A stretch of DNA of 64,000 nucleotides from Ardenticatenaceae bacterium (GTDB lineage Bacteria > Chloroflexota > Anaerolineae > Promineifilales > Promineifilaceae). Of this stretch, positions 16,926-26,900 are shown piece by piece (the first letter of the stretch is position 1; each line of letters opens with the position of its first letter). Both the position numbers and the translations under genes were made by a program. Where the stretch lies: contig JACKCC010000006.1 in the NCBI GenBank assembly GCA_020634245.1, positions 682,001 through 746,000 on the forward strand, written 5' to 3'. The notes beneath the pieces were generated by a model that saw only the letters and a list, made by a program, of their open reading frames with translations, ran no database searches and was not told where the DNA came from.

Positions 16926-16993
16926 TGGGCAGTGTCAGACACGGGGCAAATGGCTCTGGTCAAACAAGGCCAGATGTCCCGTGGCTGGCACTA
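16926..16993. repeat. GTGCCAGGCAC-family hairpin between proB and proA
   Basis: AGTGTCAGACACGGG (16931-16945) pairs imperfectly with CCCGTGGCTGGCACT (16978-16992). It is a diverged member of the family with perfect copies at 12537 and 42264. Here it separates two genes of one pathway in the same operon, so it is not simply an end-of-operon terminator. Confidence 0.75.
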
Positions 16994-16998
16994 CTCGC

Positions 16999-18099
16999 TC
17001 ATAAAAGAATCATATCATTGCGATGGACTGCTACCGGCCCGCGATTGTAGCCTAATTTGGCCGTGATTTCGTCGGAATGGCAGCCAAGAATTTGTGCTAG
17101 ATCTTCGCTGGCGTAGCGGGCGATACCCCGCGCCAGTTCACTGCCTTGTTGGTTGAGAATGGAGATGGTGTCGCCGCGCTCAAACCGACCTTCGATTTGG
17201 ATGATACCAGCGGGAAGAAGGGAACGGCCGTTGCCACACAGCGCTTTTTCCGCTCCAGCATCCACCACCACCCGGCCCGGCGGTTTCGGCCCGGCAAAAA
17301 TCCAGCGCTTGCGGCTTTCCAACGGTGTTTCCAGCGCCGGAAACCGCGTGCCCACACTTTCTCCTGCTGCCGCCCGCAAAATCACCTCCGGCGCCTGCCC
17401 TGAAGCAATCACCACATCCGTTCCGGCCCGGCGGGCTACATCGGCGGCGTGCAGCTTGGTCACCATGCCGCCTACCCCCAACCCGCTGACGCTGCCTCCG
17501 GCTAACCGGCGTAATGTTTCGTCAATCTCGTGGACTTCGGGTATGAGTTGGGCGTCGGGGCTGGTGCGCGGATCGGCCGTGTACAAGCCCGGCTGGTCGG
17601 TCAATATCAGCAGCAAATCAGCCTCGGCCAAAATCGCTACCAGCGCCGACAAATTGTCATTGTCGCCCAGCTTGATTTCCTCCGTCGCTACCGCATCATT
17701 TTCATTGACGATGGGGATAATCCGCCGCGCCAGGAGCGTTTGAATCGTGTCCTGAGCATTCAAAAAGCGGCGGCGATGTTCTGTGTCGCCGCGCGTCAGC
17801 AAAATTTGGCCCACGTGGATGCCAAAAATCTCAAAAAAGCTTTCCCAGATGAGCATCAGACGGCTTTGACCGACAGCAGCCAGCATTTGCTTATTGTTGA
17901 CCGTATCCGGCAGTTCCGGGTAATTGAGTCGTTCGCGGCCGGCGGCAATCGCCCCGGATGTGCAGATAAGGACATCTTTGCCCTGGTTGTACAAAGCAGC
18001 ACATTGGCGGATTAATTCCACCAAATGAGGCCGGTTGATATGCGGTGTGCCACCAGTGAGAACACTGGTGCCCAGTTTAATGACGATTCGTTGATACAT
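16999..18099 (-). CDS. proB: Glutamate 5-kinase
   Basis: ProB phosphorylates glutamate to gamma-glutamyl phosphate, the regulated first step of proline synthesis. The start is set at the ATG at 18097-18099 (MYQRIVIKLGTSVL) because the family begins there; the open frame extends 24 codons upstream into non-family sequence. Markers are IVIKLGTSVLTGG, CTSGAIAAGRE, PIVNENDAV, KLGDNDNLSALVA, and GVGGMVTKLHAA of the amino-acid kinase fold. A C-terminal PUA domain follows from about residue 275 (GRVVVDAGAEKALCGNGRSL). At about 366 residues it is the full ProB-PUA form. No strong ribosome site is visible upstream of the chosen start. It lies upstream of proA on the same strand. Confidence 0.95.
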   Translation of the reverse strand: MYQRIVIKLGTSVLTGGTPHINRPHLVELIRQCAALYNQGKDVLICTSGAIAAGRERLNYPELPDTVNNKQMLAAVGQSRLMLIWESFFEIFGIHVGQILLTRGDTEHRRRFLNAQDTIQTLLARRIIPIVNENDAVATEEIKLGDNDNLSALVAILAEADLLLILTDQPGLYTADPRTSPDAQLIPEVHEIDETLRRLAGGSVSGLGVGGMVTKLHAADVARRAGTDVVIASGQAPEVILRAAAGESVGTRFPALETPLESRKRWIFAGPKPPGRVVVDAGAEKALCGNGRSLLPAGIIQIEGRFERGDTISILNQQGSELARGIARYASEDLAQILGCHSDEITAKLGYNRGPVAVHRNDMILL

Positions 18100-18122
18100 A
18101 ATTTGAAACTTGGTGCAGTCGG

Positions 18123-18150
18123 TTGTAAGTGGGTACGCTTCAAGTATAAT
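18123..18150 (+). promoter_or_regulatory. Candidate sigma-70-type promoter for the aldolase gene
   Basis: TTGTAA (18123-18128) and TATAAT (18145-18150) are separated by 16 bp, pointing toward fbaA about 140 bp downstream. The -10 is perfect and the -35 matches four of six positions. The site lies within the 5' extension of the proB frame, which supports the shorter proB start. Confidence 0.4.
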
Positions 18151-18288
18151 CAAGGAGGCAAAATTGCCCAATTGTTATTAAACATTTTTTCGGAATGACT
18201 GTTTTAGGATGCATCGATATTGCGGATGCTCTCTGTGTGCTCGATGTTTATTCAGGTGTGTTCTGAAAATGAAATAGAGGAGATTTTA

Positions 18289-19368
18289 ATGTCAACTTTA
18301 GGTGAAAAAATCAAACCGGGTGTTGTGACCGGAGATGCGGTGCAGGAAATTTTTGCATATGCCAAAGAACACCAATTTGCTTTGCCGGCCGCCAATGTGG
18401 TGGGTACCAACAGTGTCAACAGCGTGTTGGAAGCGGCACGGGATGTGAATTCGCCCGTGATTTTGCAGTTTTCCAATGGTGGGGCAATCTTTTTTGCCGG
18501 TAAAGGATTGAGCAACGAAGGTCAGCAGGCGGCTATCGTGGGTGGTGTTTCTGGAGCCAAACACGTGCATGAGGTAGCGGCTTTGTACGGTACACGCGTC
18601 ATTTTGCACACCGACCATGCGGCCAAGAAGCTGCTGCCCTGGATTGACGGGCTGCTGGATGCCGGTGAAGCTTTCTACAAAGTGCATGGGATTCCGCTTT
18701 ACAGCTCGCACATGCTGGATTTGTCGGAAGAGCCGTTGAAGGAGAATGTAGAAATCAGCAAGCGTTATCTGGAGCGGATGAGTAAGATGGGGATGACGTT
18801 GGAAGTCGAATTGGGCATTACCGGCGGTGAAGAAGATGGTGTGGATAACACTGGTGTGGACAGCTCGCGCCTGTACACCCAGCCGGAAGAAGTGGCCTAT
18901 GCTTACGAAGAGCTAATGAAAGTCAGTGATAAATTCACGATTGCCGCCGCTTTTGGTAATGTGCATGGTGTTTACAAACCGGGTAATGTGCAACTGCGGC
19001 CCATTATCTTGAATAATTCGCAAAAGTATATTCAGGAAAAATTTGGCACGGCCGAAAAACCCATCGACTTTGTCTTCCATGGCGGTTCCGGTTCCAGCCA
19101 GGCCGAGATTCGGGAGGCGATTTTTTACGGTGTGGTCAAGATGAATATTGACACTGACTTGCAGTGGGCTTTCTGGGACGGCGTGCGCGTTTATGAAGCC
19201 AAACACCATGACTATTTGCAAGGACAGATTGGCAATCCTGAAGGGGAAGATGTGCCCAACAAGAAATATTATGATCCGCGTAAATGGCTGCGTTCTGGCG
19301 AAGATGTTTTCCGGGCACGGATGAAGCAGGCGTTTGAGGATTTGAATAATATCGGCACGCTGGGCTAA
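18289..19368 (+). CDS. fbaA: Class II fructose-bisphosphate aldolase (FbaA type)
   Basis: This zinc enzyme cleaves fructose-1,6-bisphosphate in glycolysis and condenses the trioses in gluconeogenesis. From the ATG at 18289, preceded by GAGGAG, the product has 359 residues, the same as the Escherichia coli class IIA enzyme. Motifs include the metal and catalytic segment VILHTDHAAKKLLPW, LEVELGITGGEEDGVDN, FGNVHGVYKPGNV with a metal-binding histidine, FHGGSGSS, and VVKMNIDTDLQWAFW. All key residues appear intact. The open frame extends 23 codons upstream into sequence with no family similarity. A second aldolase-fold gene follows after a spacer palindrome, so the two may be co-transcribed. Confidence 0.97.
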   Translation: MSTLGEKIKPGVVTGDAVQEIFAYAKEHQFALPAANVVGTNSVNSVLEAARDVNSPVILQFSNGGAIFFAGKGLSNEGQQAAIVGGVSGAKHVHEVAALYGTRVILHTDHAAKKLLPWIDGLLDAGEAFYKVHGIPLYSSHMLDLSEEPLKENVEISKRYLERMSKMGMTLEVELGITGGEEDGVDNTGVDSSRLYTQPEEVAYAYEELMKVSDKFTIAAAFGNVHGVYKPGNVQLRPIILNNSQKYIQEKFGTAEKPIDFVFHGGSGSSQAEIREAIFYGVVKMNIDTDLQWAFWDGVRVYEAKHHDYLQGQIGNPEGEDVPNKKYYDPRKWLRSGEDVFRARMKQAFEDLNNIGTLG

Positions 19369-19395
19369 GGCCGATTAAATTTTCGCTTTTAGGTA

Positions 19396-19456
19396 AATGG
19401 AAAGCGGGGATTAGGTGATTTGGAGATTTTGGTTTCCTGATCCCCCAATCCCCGCT
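19396..19456. repeat. Spacer inverted repeat, GGGGATTAGG family
   Basis: GGAAAGCGGGGATTAGGTGA and CCCCCAATCCCCGCTC form an imperfect inverted repeat directly before the ribosome site of the next gene. A sister copy lies at 55195-55269 between the ABC ATPase and permease genes. The T-less loop and operon-internal position argue against a strict terminator role. Confidence 0.8.
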
Positions 19457-19477
19457 CTTGTTTTAGGAGAAAATGTG

Positions 19478-20896
19478 ATGAAAACAGTAAAAGAGTTGCT
19501 GAATTATTTGGAAGGTGTGGTTGAGGTTGAAGGCGATTGTGTGGGCGTGGTGAATGAGGCGGCGCTGCCGGATAAGATGGATAAGGTGGTGTATACGGCC
19601 GTATTCGGGCAAGGTCTCGTCCGTGAAACTGCGCGCTGGCTCATCTGGGAAATTGGGCAGGCGGTGGGCGTTTATCCGGCCTCCATTCACCAGTTGTACG
19701 TGGAAGTGGGCACCGACGACGCCCCATCCAACTACACTACGCCAGCAATGAATATCCGGGCGATGAATTACAATACTTCCCGCGCCGTCTTCCGCGCCGC
19801 CAACAAAATGGATGTGGGCGCCATGCTGTTTGAGATAGCCCGTTCCGAAATCGGTTATACCGGCCAGCGCCCGGCCGAATATACGACTTGTATCCTGGCG
19901 GCGGCCCTCAAAGAGGGTTATCGCGGTCCGGTATTCATTCAGGGCGACCATTTCCAAATTTCGGCCGCCCGTTATGGCAGTGATCCGGCGGCTGAGGTGC
20001 AGGCGGTTAAAGACTTGATGGTTGAAGCGGTAGATGCCGGTTTCTTCAACATTGACATTGACACATCAACCCTGGTTGATTTGAGCTTCCCCACGCTGGA
20101 TGAGCAGCAGCGGTTAAACTACTCGCTTTGTGCCGAACTGACCGGGTTTGCCCGTTCTATTCAGCCGGAAGGTATTACTATTTCCCTGGGCGGCGAGATT
20201 GGCGAAGTTGGTCATAAAAACTCAACGGTCGAGGAGCTAGACGCATTTATGGCCGGTTACCTGAAAACGCTGATCGAAGCCGAAGGTGAGACTGTGACCG
20301 GCATCTCCAAAATTTCGGTGCAGACGGGAACGAGCCATGGCGGCGTCGTTTTGCCTGATGGCACGTTGGCCGATGTGAAGGTTGATTTCAATACATTGCG
20401 TGATTTGAGCAAGACGGCTCGCGACAGCTACGGCCTGGGCGGTGCGGTGCAGCATGGCGCATCGACGTTACCGGCTGACGCTTTTAACAAGTTCCCGGAA
20501 GTCGGGACAGTAGAAATTCATCTGGCGACCGGCTTCCAGAATATGATTTTTGATAATTTGCCGCAAGAAATGGTTGATGCGGCTTATGATTATTTGCGCG
20601 AAAACTACAAGAATGAGTGGAAGCCGGGCAAGACGGAGGATCAGGTGCTTTATTCGGCGCGTAAGCGGGCGATTGGGCCGTTCAAGCAGCAGTGGTGGGA
20701 TTTACCGGCCGAAAAGCAGGCGCAGATGGGCCAGGTGCTGGAAGATCAGTTTGCTTTTTTGTTTAAGCAGTTAAATGTGTATGGCACGCGCCAGTTTGCT
20801 AAAAAGAAGACGACGCGGGTGGCTATCCATAAGCCGCGGCCGCACGATGCTGCGGAGGAAGCGGCGGAAGAAGATGTGAGTGATTTGGCGGATTAG
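19478..20896 (+). CDS. Class II aldolase-fold protein, distinct from FbaA
   Basis: The product from the ATG at 19478, preceded by TTTTAGGAG, has about 472 residues. It shares the metal-dependent class II aldolase layout: a ligand motif in FIQGDHFQISAARYG, a FFNIDIDTSTLVDLS strand, GEIGEVGHKNSTVEEL, GTSHGGVVLPDG near the phosphate site, and VEIHLATGFQNMIFD. It is about 110 residues longer than FbaA. The extra parts are an N-terminal helical region and a C-terminal tail ending in a long acidic and alanine-rich stretch. Tagatose or another ketose bisphosphate could be the substrate; a fructose-bisphosphate role beside FbaA is also possible. It is placed directly downstream of fbaA, suggesting a sugar-phosphate role, which is inference. 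Confidence 0.82.
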   Translation: MKTVKELLNYLEGVVEVEGDCVGVVNEAALPDKMDKVVYTAVFGQGLVRETARWLIWEIGQAVGVYPASIHQLYVEVGTDDAPSNYTTPAMNIRAMNYNTSRAVFRAANKMDVGAMLFEIARSEIGYTGQRPAEYTTCILAAALKEGYRGPVFIQGDHFQISAARYGSDPAAEVQAVKDLMVEAVDAGFFNIDIDTSTLVDLSFPTLDEQQRLNYSLCAELTGFARSIQPEGITISLGGEIGEVGHKNSTVEELDAFMAGYLKTLIEAEGETVTGISKISVQTGTSHGGVVLPDGTLADVKVDFNTLRDLSKTARDSYGLGGAVQHGASTLPADAFNKFPEVGTVEIHLATGFQNMIFDNLPQEMVDAAYDYLRENYKNEWKPGKTEDQVLYSARKRAIGPFKQQWWDLPAEKQAQMGQVLEDQFAFLFKQLNVYGTRQFAKKKTTRVAIHKPRPHDAAEEAAEEDVSDLAD

Positions 20897-20925
20897 TCTG
20901 GCAGCCGAGTAGTTGGGTAGTTAAG

Positions 20926-20966
20926 GAGACGGTCGTTTCCTCGTTAAGTGAAATGGGGAAACGGCC
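20926..20966. terminator. Bidirectional terminator built on ACGGCCGT
   Basis: Between convergent genes, GAGACGGTCGTTTCC pairs with GGAAACGGCCGTTTTTT with one mismatch, followed by T-rich sequence on the plus strand and preceded by an AAGG stretch. It would end the aldolase transcript and, read leftward, the GGDEF/HD-GYP transcript. Confidence 0.7.
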
Positions 20967-20981
20967 GTTTTTTGTTCATCC

Positions 20982-23750
20982 TTAATAATGCGGTGCATAT
21001 GTTCTGGTGTCATTGAGTTGGCGAGCCAGGACGGCGCGGGCCGAATTGACAATCACATCTTCTCCCTCAGCGTCAATTACCCGGGCAAAAGCCTCAACTA
21101 CAACCGGGTCAAACTGGTTACCGGCACACCGTTTGACCTCATCCCGAATGGCTGTTGGTGACATTGCATTTTTGTACGGCCGATCCGAGGCCATGGCTTC
21201 CACCGCATCTGCAAGGCATAAAATACGCGCTTCCAGCGGTATTTCATCACCAGCTAAGCCATGCGGATACCCCTGGCCGTCATACCATTCATGGTGGTGC
21301 AGGACAAAGGGCGCCAATGGTTCCAATGAGTGGCAGCCGCTTACCAACTCTGCGCCAATTATGACGTGTTCTTTGACCAATTCGAATTCTTCGGCGGTCA
21401 AGCGGCCTGGTTTGAACAATATCTCTTCACGTACACCCAGTTTGCCAATGTCGTGCAGCAAGCCGGCTTTGCGGATGGTTTCTATTTGCTCTTCTGGCAG
21501 TCCCATTTCTTGAGCGATACAAACGGCATACCGGGAAACGTGTTTGGAATGTTCCATGACGTGGGGGTCACGCAGGTCAAGGGATCGAGCGAGGGTTAAA
21601 AGCAGTTCTTCGTTTAACAGGGTGATCTCCTCGGATTTTTGCACCAGTTGGGTGTTGGTTTTTTGCAAACTATGGACCATGGTTTCGGTGCGATCAATGT
21701 ATTGTTTTTGGCTGTAGCGCATCATGATCAGGGGCAGGAAGATGATGAGAATACCGGTCAGGCCAATGGCGTTGTAGCTGAAAACGAGCGCCGCCGCGAT
21801 GATTCCCAGTGCCAGGTAATAAAGGCCTAACCAGCGAAACCGCTCGACCCAAACTTCTTTGAAATTTTGTTGACTGCTTAGACAGATAACGGCCGTTAAA
21901 AATACAGTCGTTGACAGATACACAAGACCTGCTGCAAGGGGGGAAACAATCAGCAGGCGAATTAATGACCATTCTGTGACAGGTTTATTTTGAATCAAAA
22001 GCAAAGCGGCGATTAACAAGCCGCCAAATGTGTGGTTGCTGGAATTGAAAATGAAACGGCTGATGGCTGTTCGTTTTTTAGCGTAGGCGGCAAAGGCGAT
22101 GATGATGCCCAGGGTAACGGCTCCTACAGGGCCAAACAGCAGGACTCCGGCAACCAGGAGTGCTGCCGAAGTAGAAACTGAGGAATCGCGAACGTAAATT
22201 TCAATAGCAACGGCTTCTGTTAATAAGACAACACCGGCAAAAAAGATGAGACCTAACCAATCGATATCACGGCTGCTTGTGTTGATGAGAATAAGCGCCA
22301 GTGAAGAAGCCAAGGTGGCCAGGATTGCGATGAAGGCTGTTGTTGCCCATTCGGGGAGCTGGCGGGCAAATGATCTGGCGGTGAATGGGTTGTCAACGGC
22401 CGTTTCCGGCTCAAGTTCTTCAGACGGAAGATATGATGCCGTTTCAACCATTGATTGGGAAGTTTTGTGGTTGTGGCCATTCGTATAAGCTGCAACGGGC
22501 GGTTCAGGCATTTCTTTTACAGAAATGCCCAACTTGCCCCAGTCACGCGATACTTTATGGATGATGTCTTCTTCGCCATTGTGGATACAGGTACGATTAC
22601 GGCCGGTTTCTTTGGCCCGGTAAAGGGCAACATCGGCATTGTGGATCAGGCTGTCGATAGCCTGTTTGCTATCTTCGAGTTGGGTAATACCAAAACTCAT
22701 TGTAGCTTTGATGGGATGGATGCTGGTAGTAATTTCAAATTCGGTTGCCGCAATTTTTTCCCGGATTCTTTCGGCAACGATGTATGCGTCCGATAGTTCT
22801 GTCTCCGGCAGCATAATGGCGAATTCTTCACCGCCAAAACGGGCAACGATGTCATAATCGCGGGTCATTTCCTGCATGATGCGGGCAATGCCCTGTAACA
22901 CGACATCGCCAGCCAAGTGGCCATAGTTGTTGTTGATGTCACGCAGCAGGTCAAGGTCGGCCATAATGAGGGATAACGGCCGTTTAAACTTTTTGGCGCG
23001 CACCATTTCTTCATCCAATGCCTCAGTAAAATAGCGGGCATTAAACAATTCGGTTTTGGGATCAATTTCCGTTTTACGCTCCAGGGCCGGGATGTTCAAC
23101 GCTTTATACAAAATAAAAGTGATAAAAACGACCAGCGTCAGGGCGATGGGATTGGCCTGCCAGATAATGGCCGCCACATACCCCAGACAAAGGAGCGTAA
23201 AGTCCAGCAGCAGGGTGAACCAGCCAAAAACGCCGGACTGGGCCAAATTTTGACCGCGAGCCAGTTTAAGCACCCAGGCTACCAACCAATGGTTAATTAA
23301 AGTAAAAACAGCTAAAGAAACCAGGGTGATCAAAAACGAGGCAGTACCGGATACCGGGTTCGGTGATATCCAGTTAACAATTAAACCGGAAACGGTGAAA
23401 CCAATGAAAAAGGTACCGATGTTAAATGTTTGAATGTACCATTTCAGGCGGTCTCTATCCAAAAACCATTCAGCCAAGTGGGAAGCCAAAACAACAGTGA
23501 AGGTGGCCGGTGTGCCCAGGGTAACGAAGGTAAACCCAAAAACGATCCAGCTTAAGCTATATGTGCTTCGGACTGTTGTGCCAAAAACGGCACTACCTTG
23601 TAAAAAGGAGGCAATAATACAGGCCAGCAGCAGCAAGTATGTTCCATCCGGAGGGGTTTGGTAAAACTGCCAGAATGCGAGGATACTGGCTGAAATGACT
23701 GTGCCCAATATGTAAAATTGTGTTGGACGGGAGAAATCTCTCATAATCAC
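20982..23750 (-). CDS. Membrane protein with both GGDEF and HD-GYP domains (two membrane blocks)
   Basis: This protein of about 922 residues looks like two cyclic-di-GMP modules in tandem. An N-terminal membrane block of about seven helices (residues 10-215) precedes a GGDEF domain (about 235-395) whose signature is intact as ARFGGEEFAIML. That predicts an active diguanylate cyclase. A linker and a second membrane block of similar size (about 460-690) follow, then a short coiled coil and an HD-GYP domain with LLHDIGKLG and HHHEWYDGQGYPHG. The latter carries the HD and GYP signatures of a cyclic-di-GMP phosphodiesterase. Both membrane blocks resemble MASE-type sensory domains. The start is either GTG at 23750 or ATG at 23744, with GAAGGTG as ribosome site. 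Synthesis and breakdown in one chain suggest a switch set by two input domains. Confidence 0.9.
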   Translation of the reverse strand: MIMRDFSRPTQFYILGTVISASILAFWQFYQTPPDGTYLLLLACIIASFLQGSAVFGTTVRSTYSLSWIVFGFTFVTLGTPATFTVVLASHLAEWFLDRDRLKWYIQTFNIGTFFIGFTVSGLIVNWISPNPVSGTASFLITLVSLAVFTLINHWLVAWVLKLARGQNLAQSGVFGWFTLLLDFTLLCLGYVAAIIWQANPIALTLVVFITFILYKALNIPALERKTEIDPKTELFNARYFTEALDEEMVRAKKFKRPLSLIMADLDLLRDINNNYGHLAGDVVLQGIARIMQEMTRDYDIVARFGGEEFAIMLPETELSDAYIVAERIREKIAATEFEITTSIHPIKATMSFGITQLEDSKQAIDSLIHNADVALYRAKETGRNRTCIHNGEEDIIHKVSRDWGKLGISVKEMPEPPVAAYTNGHNHKTSQSMVETASYLPSEELEPETAVDNPFTARSFARQLPEWATTAFIAILATLASSLALILINTSSRDIDWLGLIFFAGVVLLTEAVAIEIYVRDSSVSTSAALLVAGVLLFGPVGAVTLGIIIAFAAYAKKRTAISRFIFNSSNHTFGGLLIAALLLIQNKPVTEWSLIRLLIVSPLAAGLVYLSTTVFLTAVICLSSQQNFKEVWVERFRWLGLYYLALGIIAAALVFSYNAIGLTGILIIFLPLIMMRYSQKQYIDRTETMVHSLQKTNTQLVQKSEEITLLNEELLLTLARSLDLRDPHVMEHSKHVSRYAVCIAQEMGLPEEQIETIRKAGLLHDIGKLGVREEILFKPGRLTAEEFELVKEHVIIGAELVSGCHSLEPLAPFVLHHHEWYDGQGYPHGLAGDEIPLEARILCLADAVEAMASDRPYKNAMSPTAIRDEVKRCAGNQFDPVVVEAFARVIDAEGEDVIVNSARAVLARQLNDTRTYAPHY

Positions 23751-23924
23751 CTTCAGATGTTTAGTCCGCTTAGATGTAGTTGATGAACGGCTTGGACAGC
23801 ATGCAAGTTCTGATTTAGATAAAATTTACTTTTCTAAAGTATACAGCTTGATTACCATCATGAAATTTTATTTGCGCTTTTTTCACTGGTAAATTAGTCC
23901 AGTTGGCTTGTTGTGTGGGGAAAT

Positions 23925-23964
23925 AAAAACGGCCGTTCCTCGTGCAAGAAACGGCCGTTTTTCA
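23925..23964. terminator. Terminator hairpin made of two ACGGCCGT copies
   Basis: AAAAACGGCCGTT and AAACGGCCGTTTTT flank CCTCGTGCAAGA, so each arm contains one full host octamer and pairs with the other. It lies 25 bp beyond the pullulanase stop on the minus strand, and a T-run follows in both directions. Because each arm is itself a palindrome, the arms can also fold individually. Confidence 0.7.
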
Positions 23965-23988
23965 ATTCAAAAACTGCTAATTTTACAA

Positions 23989-26900
23989 TTACGACTTACG
24001 CCGCCGGGCCAGGGCCAGCCCGGCCCCCGCGCCCACAGCTACCAGGCCGCCGCCAATGGCCACCCAGGGAGAACCACCTTCGTTCGCAGAGACTGTTTCC
24101 CTGGTTTCCGGTTCTGCCGTAGCTGGTTCCGGTACGGCCGTTGCTTCAACAACCCGGGTTATAACTGCCGGTGCAGCCATGTCGATCGTTTGAGGGAGTT
24201 CGAATACGGCCGTTGTCCGCGCCGGAACCACAAACGTGCCCGAACTCATGTCAAAGCGGGCTTCGCGCACCACCGGATCGTGTGATTCCAGTTGAACGCT
24301 GTGCAGTGTGAATGCTTCACCGGCCAGTTCAGGAATCGCAAACGACTGTTCCACCGGCGTGCTGTTGAACAGGACGACGATCATATCCCGCTCCGGGTCC
24401 AAATCTTCGCCAACGCGATCCGACAGGCTCATGACGATGAGGCCGGGAATCTGTTCCGGTCCGGTATTGTAGAAGGTGAGGCGGTCTTGGATGGAAACGG
24501 CCGTTTCTAATCTAAACAGCGGCGAACTCTGCCGAATCTGAATCATCTCCTGAAAATGGCTTGCTGTATGTAAAATATCATCCGGTGACGGTGTAATGCC
24601 TTCAGCCGCCAAAAGCGGTTGGATGATCGGCCAGTTCTCGCCGTTCTTCTCCTTGGGCGGCAGGCCGGCGCCCCAATTATTGCTGGCGTAAGAAAAGTCC
24701 AGCTCGTTAAACCAGTCGCCGGAATCATAACTGTCCCGATCCATTGATTTGGAGCGCAGCATGTCACTCCCCGCATGGAAGAACGGGATGCCCTGACTCA
24801 AGGCGACCAGGCTCAAGCCCATCTCCTGCATCCGCGCCCGGTCGGCGGTTGTGGCCGCCAGCGGCGCTTTGTACTGGATGGCGTCAAACAGCGTCTCGTT
24901 GTCGTGGGCCGAAATGTAGACGATTTGGTCCAGCGGCGTCAGCCCGTAGCCGGTGGGACTGCCGTTGTAATCCACCTCTTTCCCGCTGACGATCTGGCCG
25001 TTCCTGTCCATAAATTCATAATCGGCCAGATTGCCGGCCAGCGCCACCCGTATCTGGTCGCTAAAAAGCAGCAGACGGGCCAACTGCTCTGCCTCTGAAC
25101 CCTGGTCGGTTTCGTTGGGATCGGTGTACAGGCCGGTGGCGAAGCCCTGCTCCTGGTAGCCGCCGAACGGGCTGCCGCCGCGCACCGCATCCCGGACGCG
25201 GTCGTTGAACGTGCCGATGCCGGTCCCGGCCATGTTCATCTGGGTGGCATTGACGCCGCGGGCGTTGTTGGCTACTTCGCCAAAGTTCCAGCCTTCGCCA
25301 TAGATGAGGATTTGGTTCCCGTCCACCCCATCATTTTCCAACGTCAAACTATCCAGCGCGGCGCGCACCGCCAGCATGTCGGCCTTCATGTGATGACCCA
25401 TCAAGTCAAAGCGGAAGCCATCGACCTTGTACAATTTGGCCCAGGTGAGGACGGAGTCGATCATCAGCTTGCGCATCATGTCGTTTTCCGTAGCTGTGTT
25501 GGCGCAGCAGGTGCTGCGTTCCACCTTGCCCACGTCGTCCAGGCGATGGTAGTAGCCGGGCACAATCCGATCCAGCACCGAATTGTCGCGTTGTCCAGCG
25601 GCGGTGGTGTGGTTGTAAACAACGTCCATCACCACCCTCAGGCCGGTTTTGTTGAGCGACTGTACCATCTGCCGGAATTCGATGATGCGGGCGACGCCGT
25701 TGGGATCACTGGCGTAGCTGCCTTCTGGCACGGTGTAATGGACTGGATCATAGCCCCAATTGAAACCGTCTTCCGTCCTGATTTCGTTGACCAGGGCTTG
25801 TTGTTCTTCAGAATCGGGCGGGAAATCAGCCAGATCGGCAAAGTTGACTTCGGTGCGCCCGGCGGCGATTTCTTCAACGGTAGCGAAGTCAAAGGCTGGC
25901 AGCAAGTGCAGATGGGTCACGCCGCTTTGGGCCAGCGCGGCCAGATGCTGCATGCCGTCGGATTCGGTTTCGGTGAAGGCCAGGTATTTGCCCCGGTTGG
26001 CTTCGGAAACGGTCTCGTCGGTGATGCTGAAATCGCGGATGTGCAGTTCGTAGATGACACTGTCACTGAGGCTGTTGAGGGTTGGTTTGGCCAGCGTCTC
26101 CCAACCGGTGGGCAGCAGGTCGGCGTCGGCCAGGTTGACGATCTGGCTGCGCTTGCTGTTGGCGGAGAGGCTGAAGGAATAGGGATCGGTGACGAGATTT
26201 TTGACGACGCTGCCTTCGCTGGGCACGAAAACCTCGACTTCGTATAGGTAAAATTGGCGATTCCAATCGGCCGTGCCGGTAATGCTCCAAACGCCGGTCT
26301 TAGAGTCGATGCGCATAGGCGTGATTTCGGCCTGTTCGGTGGCGGCGTCGGCGAACAGGTGCAGTTTGACGCTGCGGGCGGTGGGCGCCCAGACGCGCAG
26401 TGTGGGCGCGATGCCGCCAGCGCCATCATCTTCGTAAGTCACGCCCAGCGGGCCGTCGTAGGGGAAGACATCATCCAACATGCCTGCCATTTGCAGACCG
26501 GTCACGTCGAGGACGCCTTCAATGTTGGCGGCGGAGATGGCGACTTGCCCTTTAAGGGCGATGCGCGCCCGGCTCAAGTCGCTTTCTTTAATTTTGAAGG
26601 CAGCGTAGTTTTTCAAATGGGGGAATTTAGCCAAAATGTCGGCGCTTAATCCGGCTGGATCGAGAGTGAGAGGGATACGTTCGGTGGCTTCGACCCCTTT
26701 TTCGCCCAGGCGCAGGGGGGCGCCGTCGGGATTGTAGTGGAGGGCAAAGGTATCGGCCGTTTCCGTGTCGATGTTCCAGGCGAGGGTATCGGCCGTTACC
26801 CAGTAGGCTTTGAGTTCTTTCAAGTTACCAACCGGGCCGGCTTCACCGAGCCGGATGCTCAACGCGTGGTTTGTCGAATCGAAGATGAAGGTGACAAGGG

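Noticed and set aside
25312..26247. 311-codon open frame opposite the pullulanase gene
   Set aside because: Antisense to conserved GH13 sequence; arises from GC-rich codon bias.
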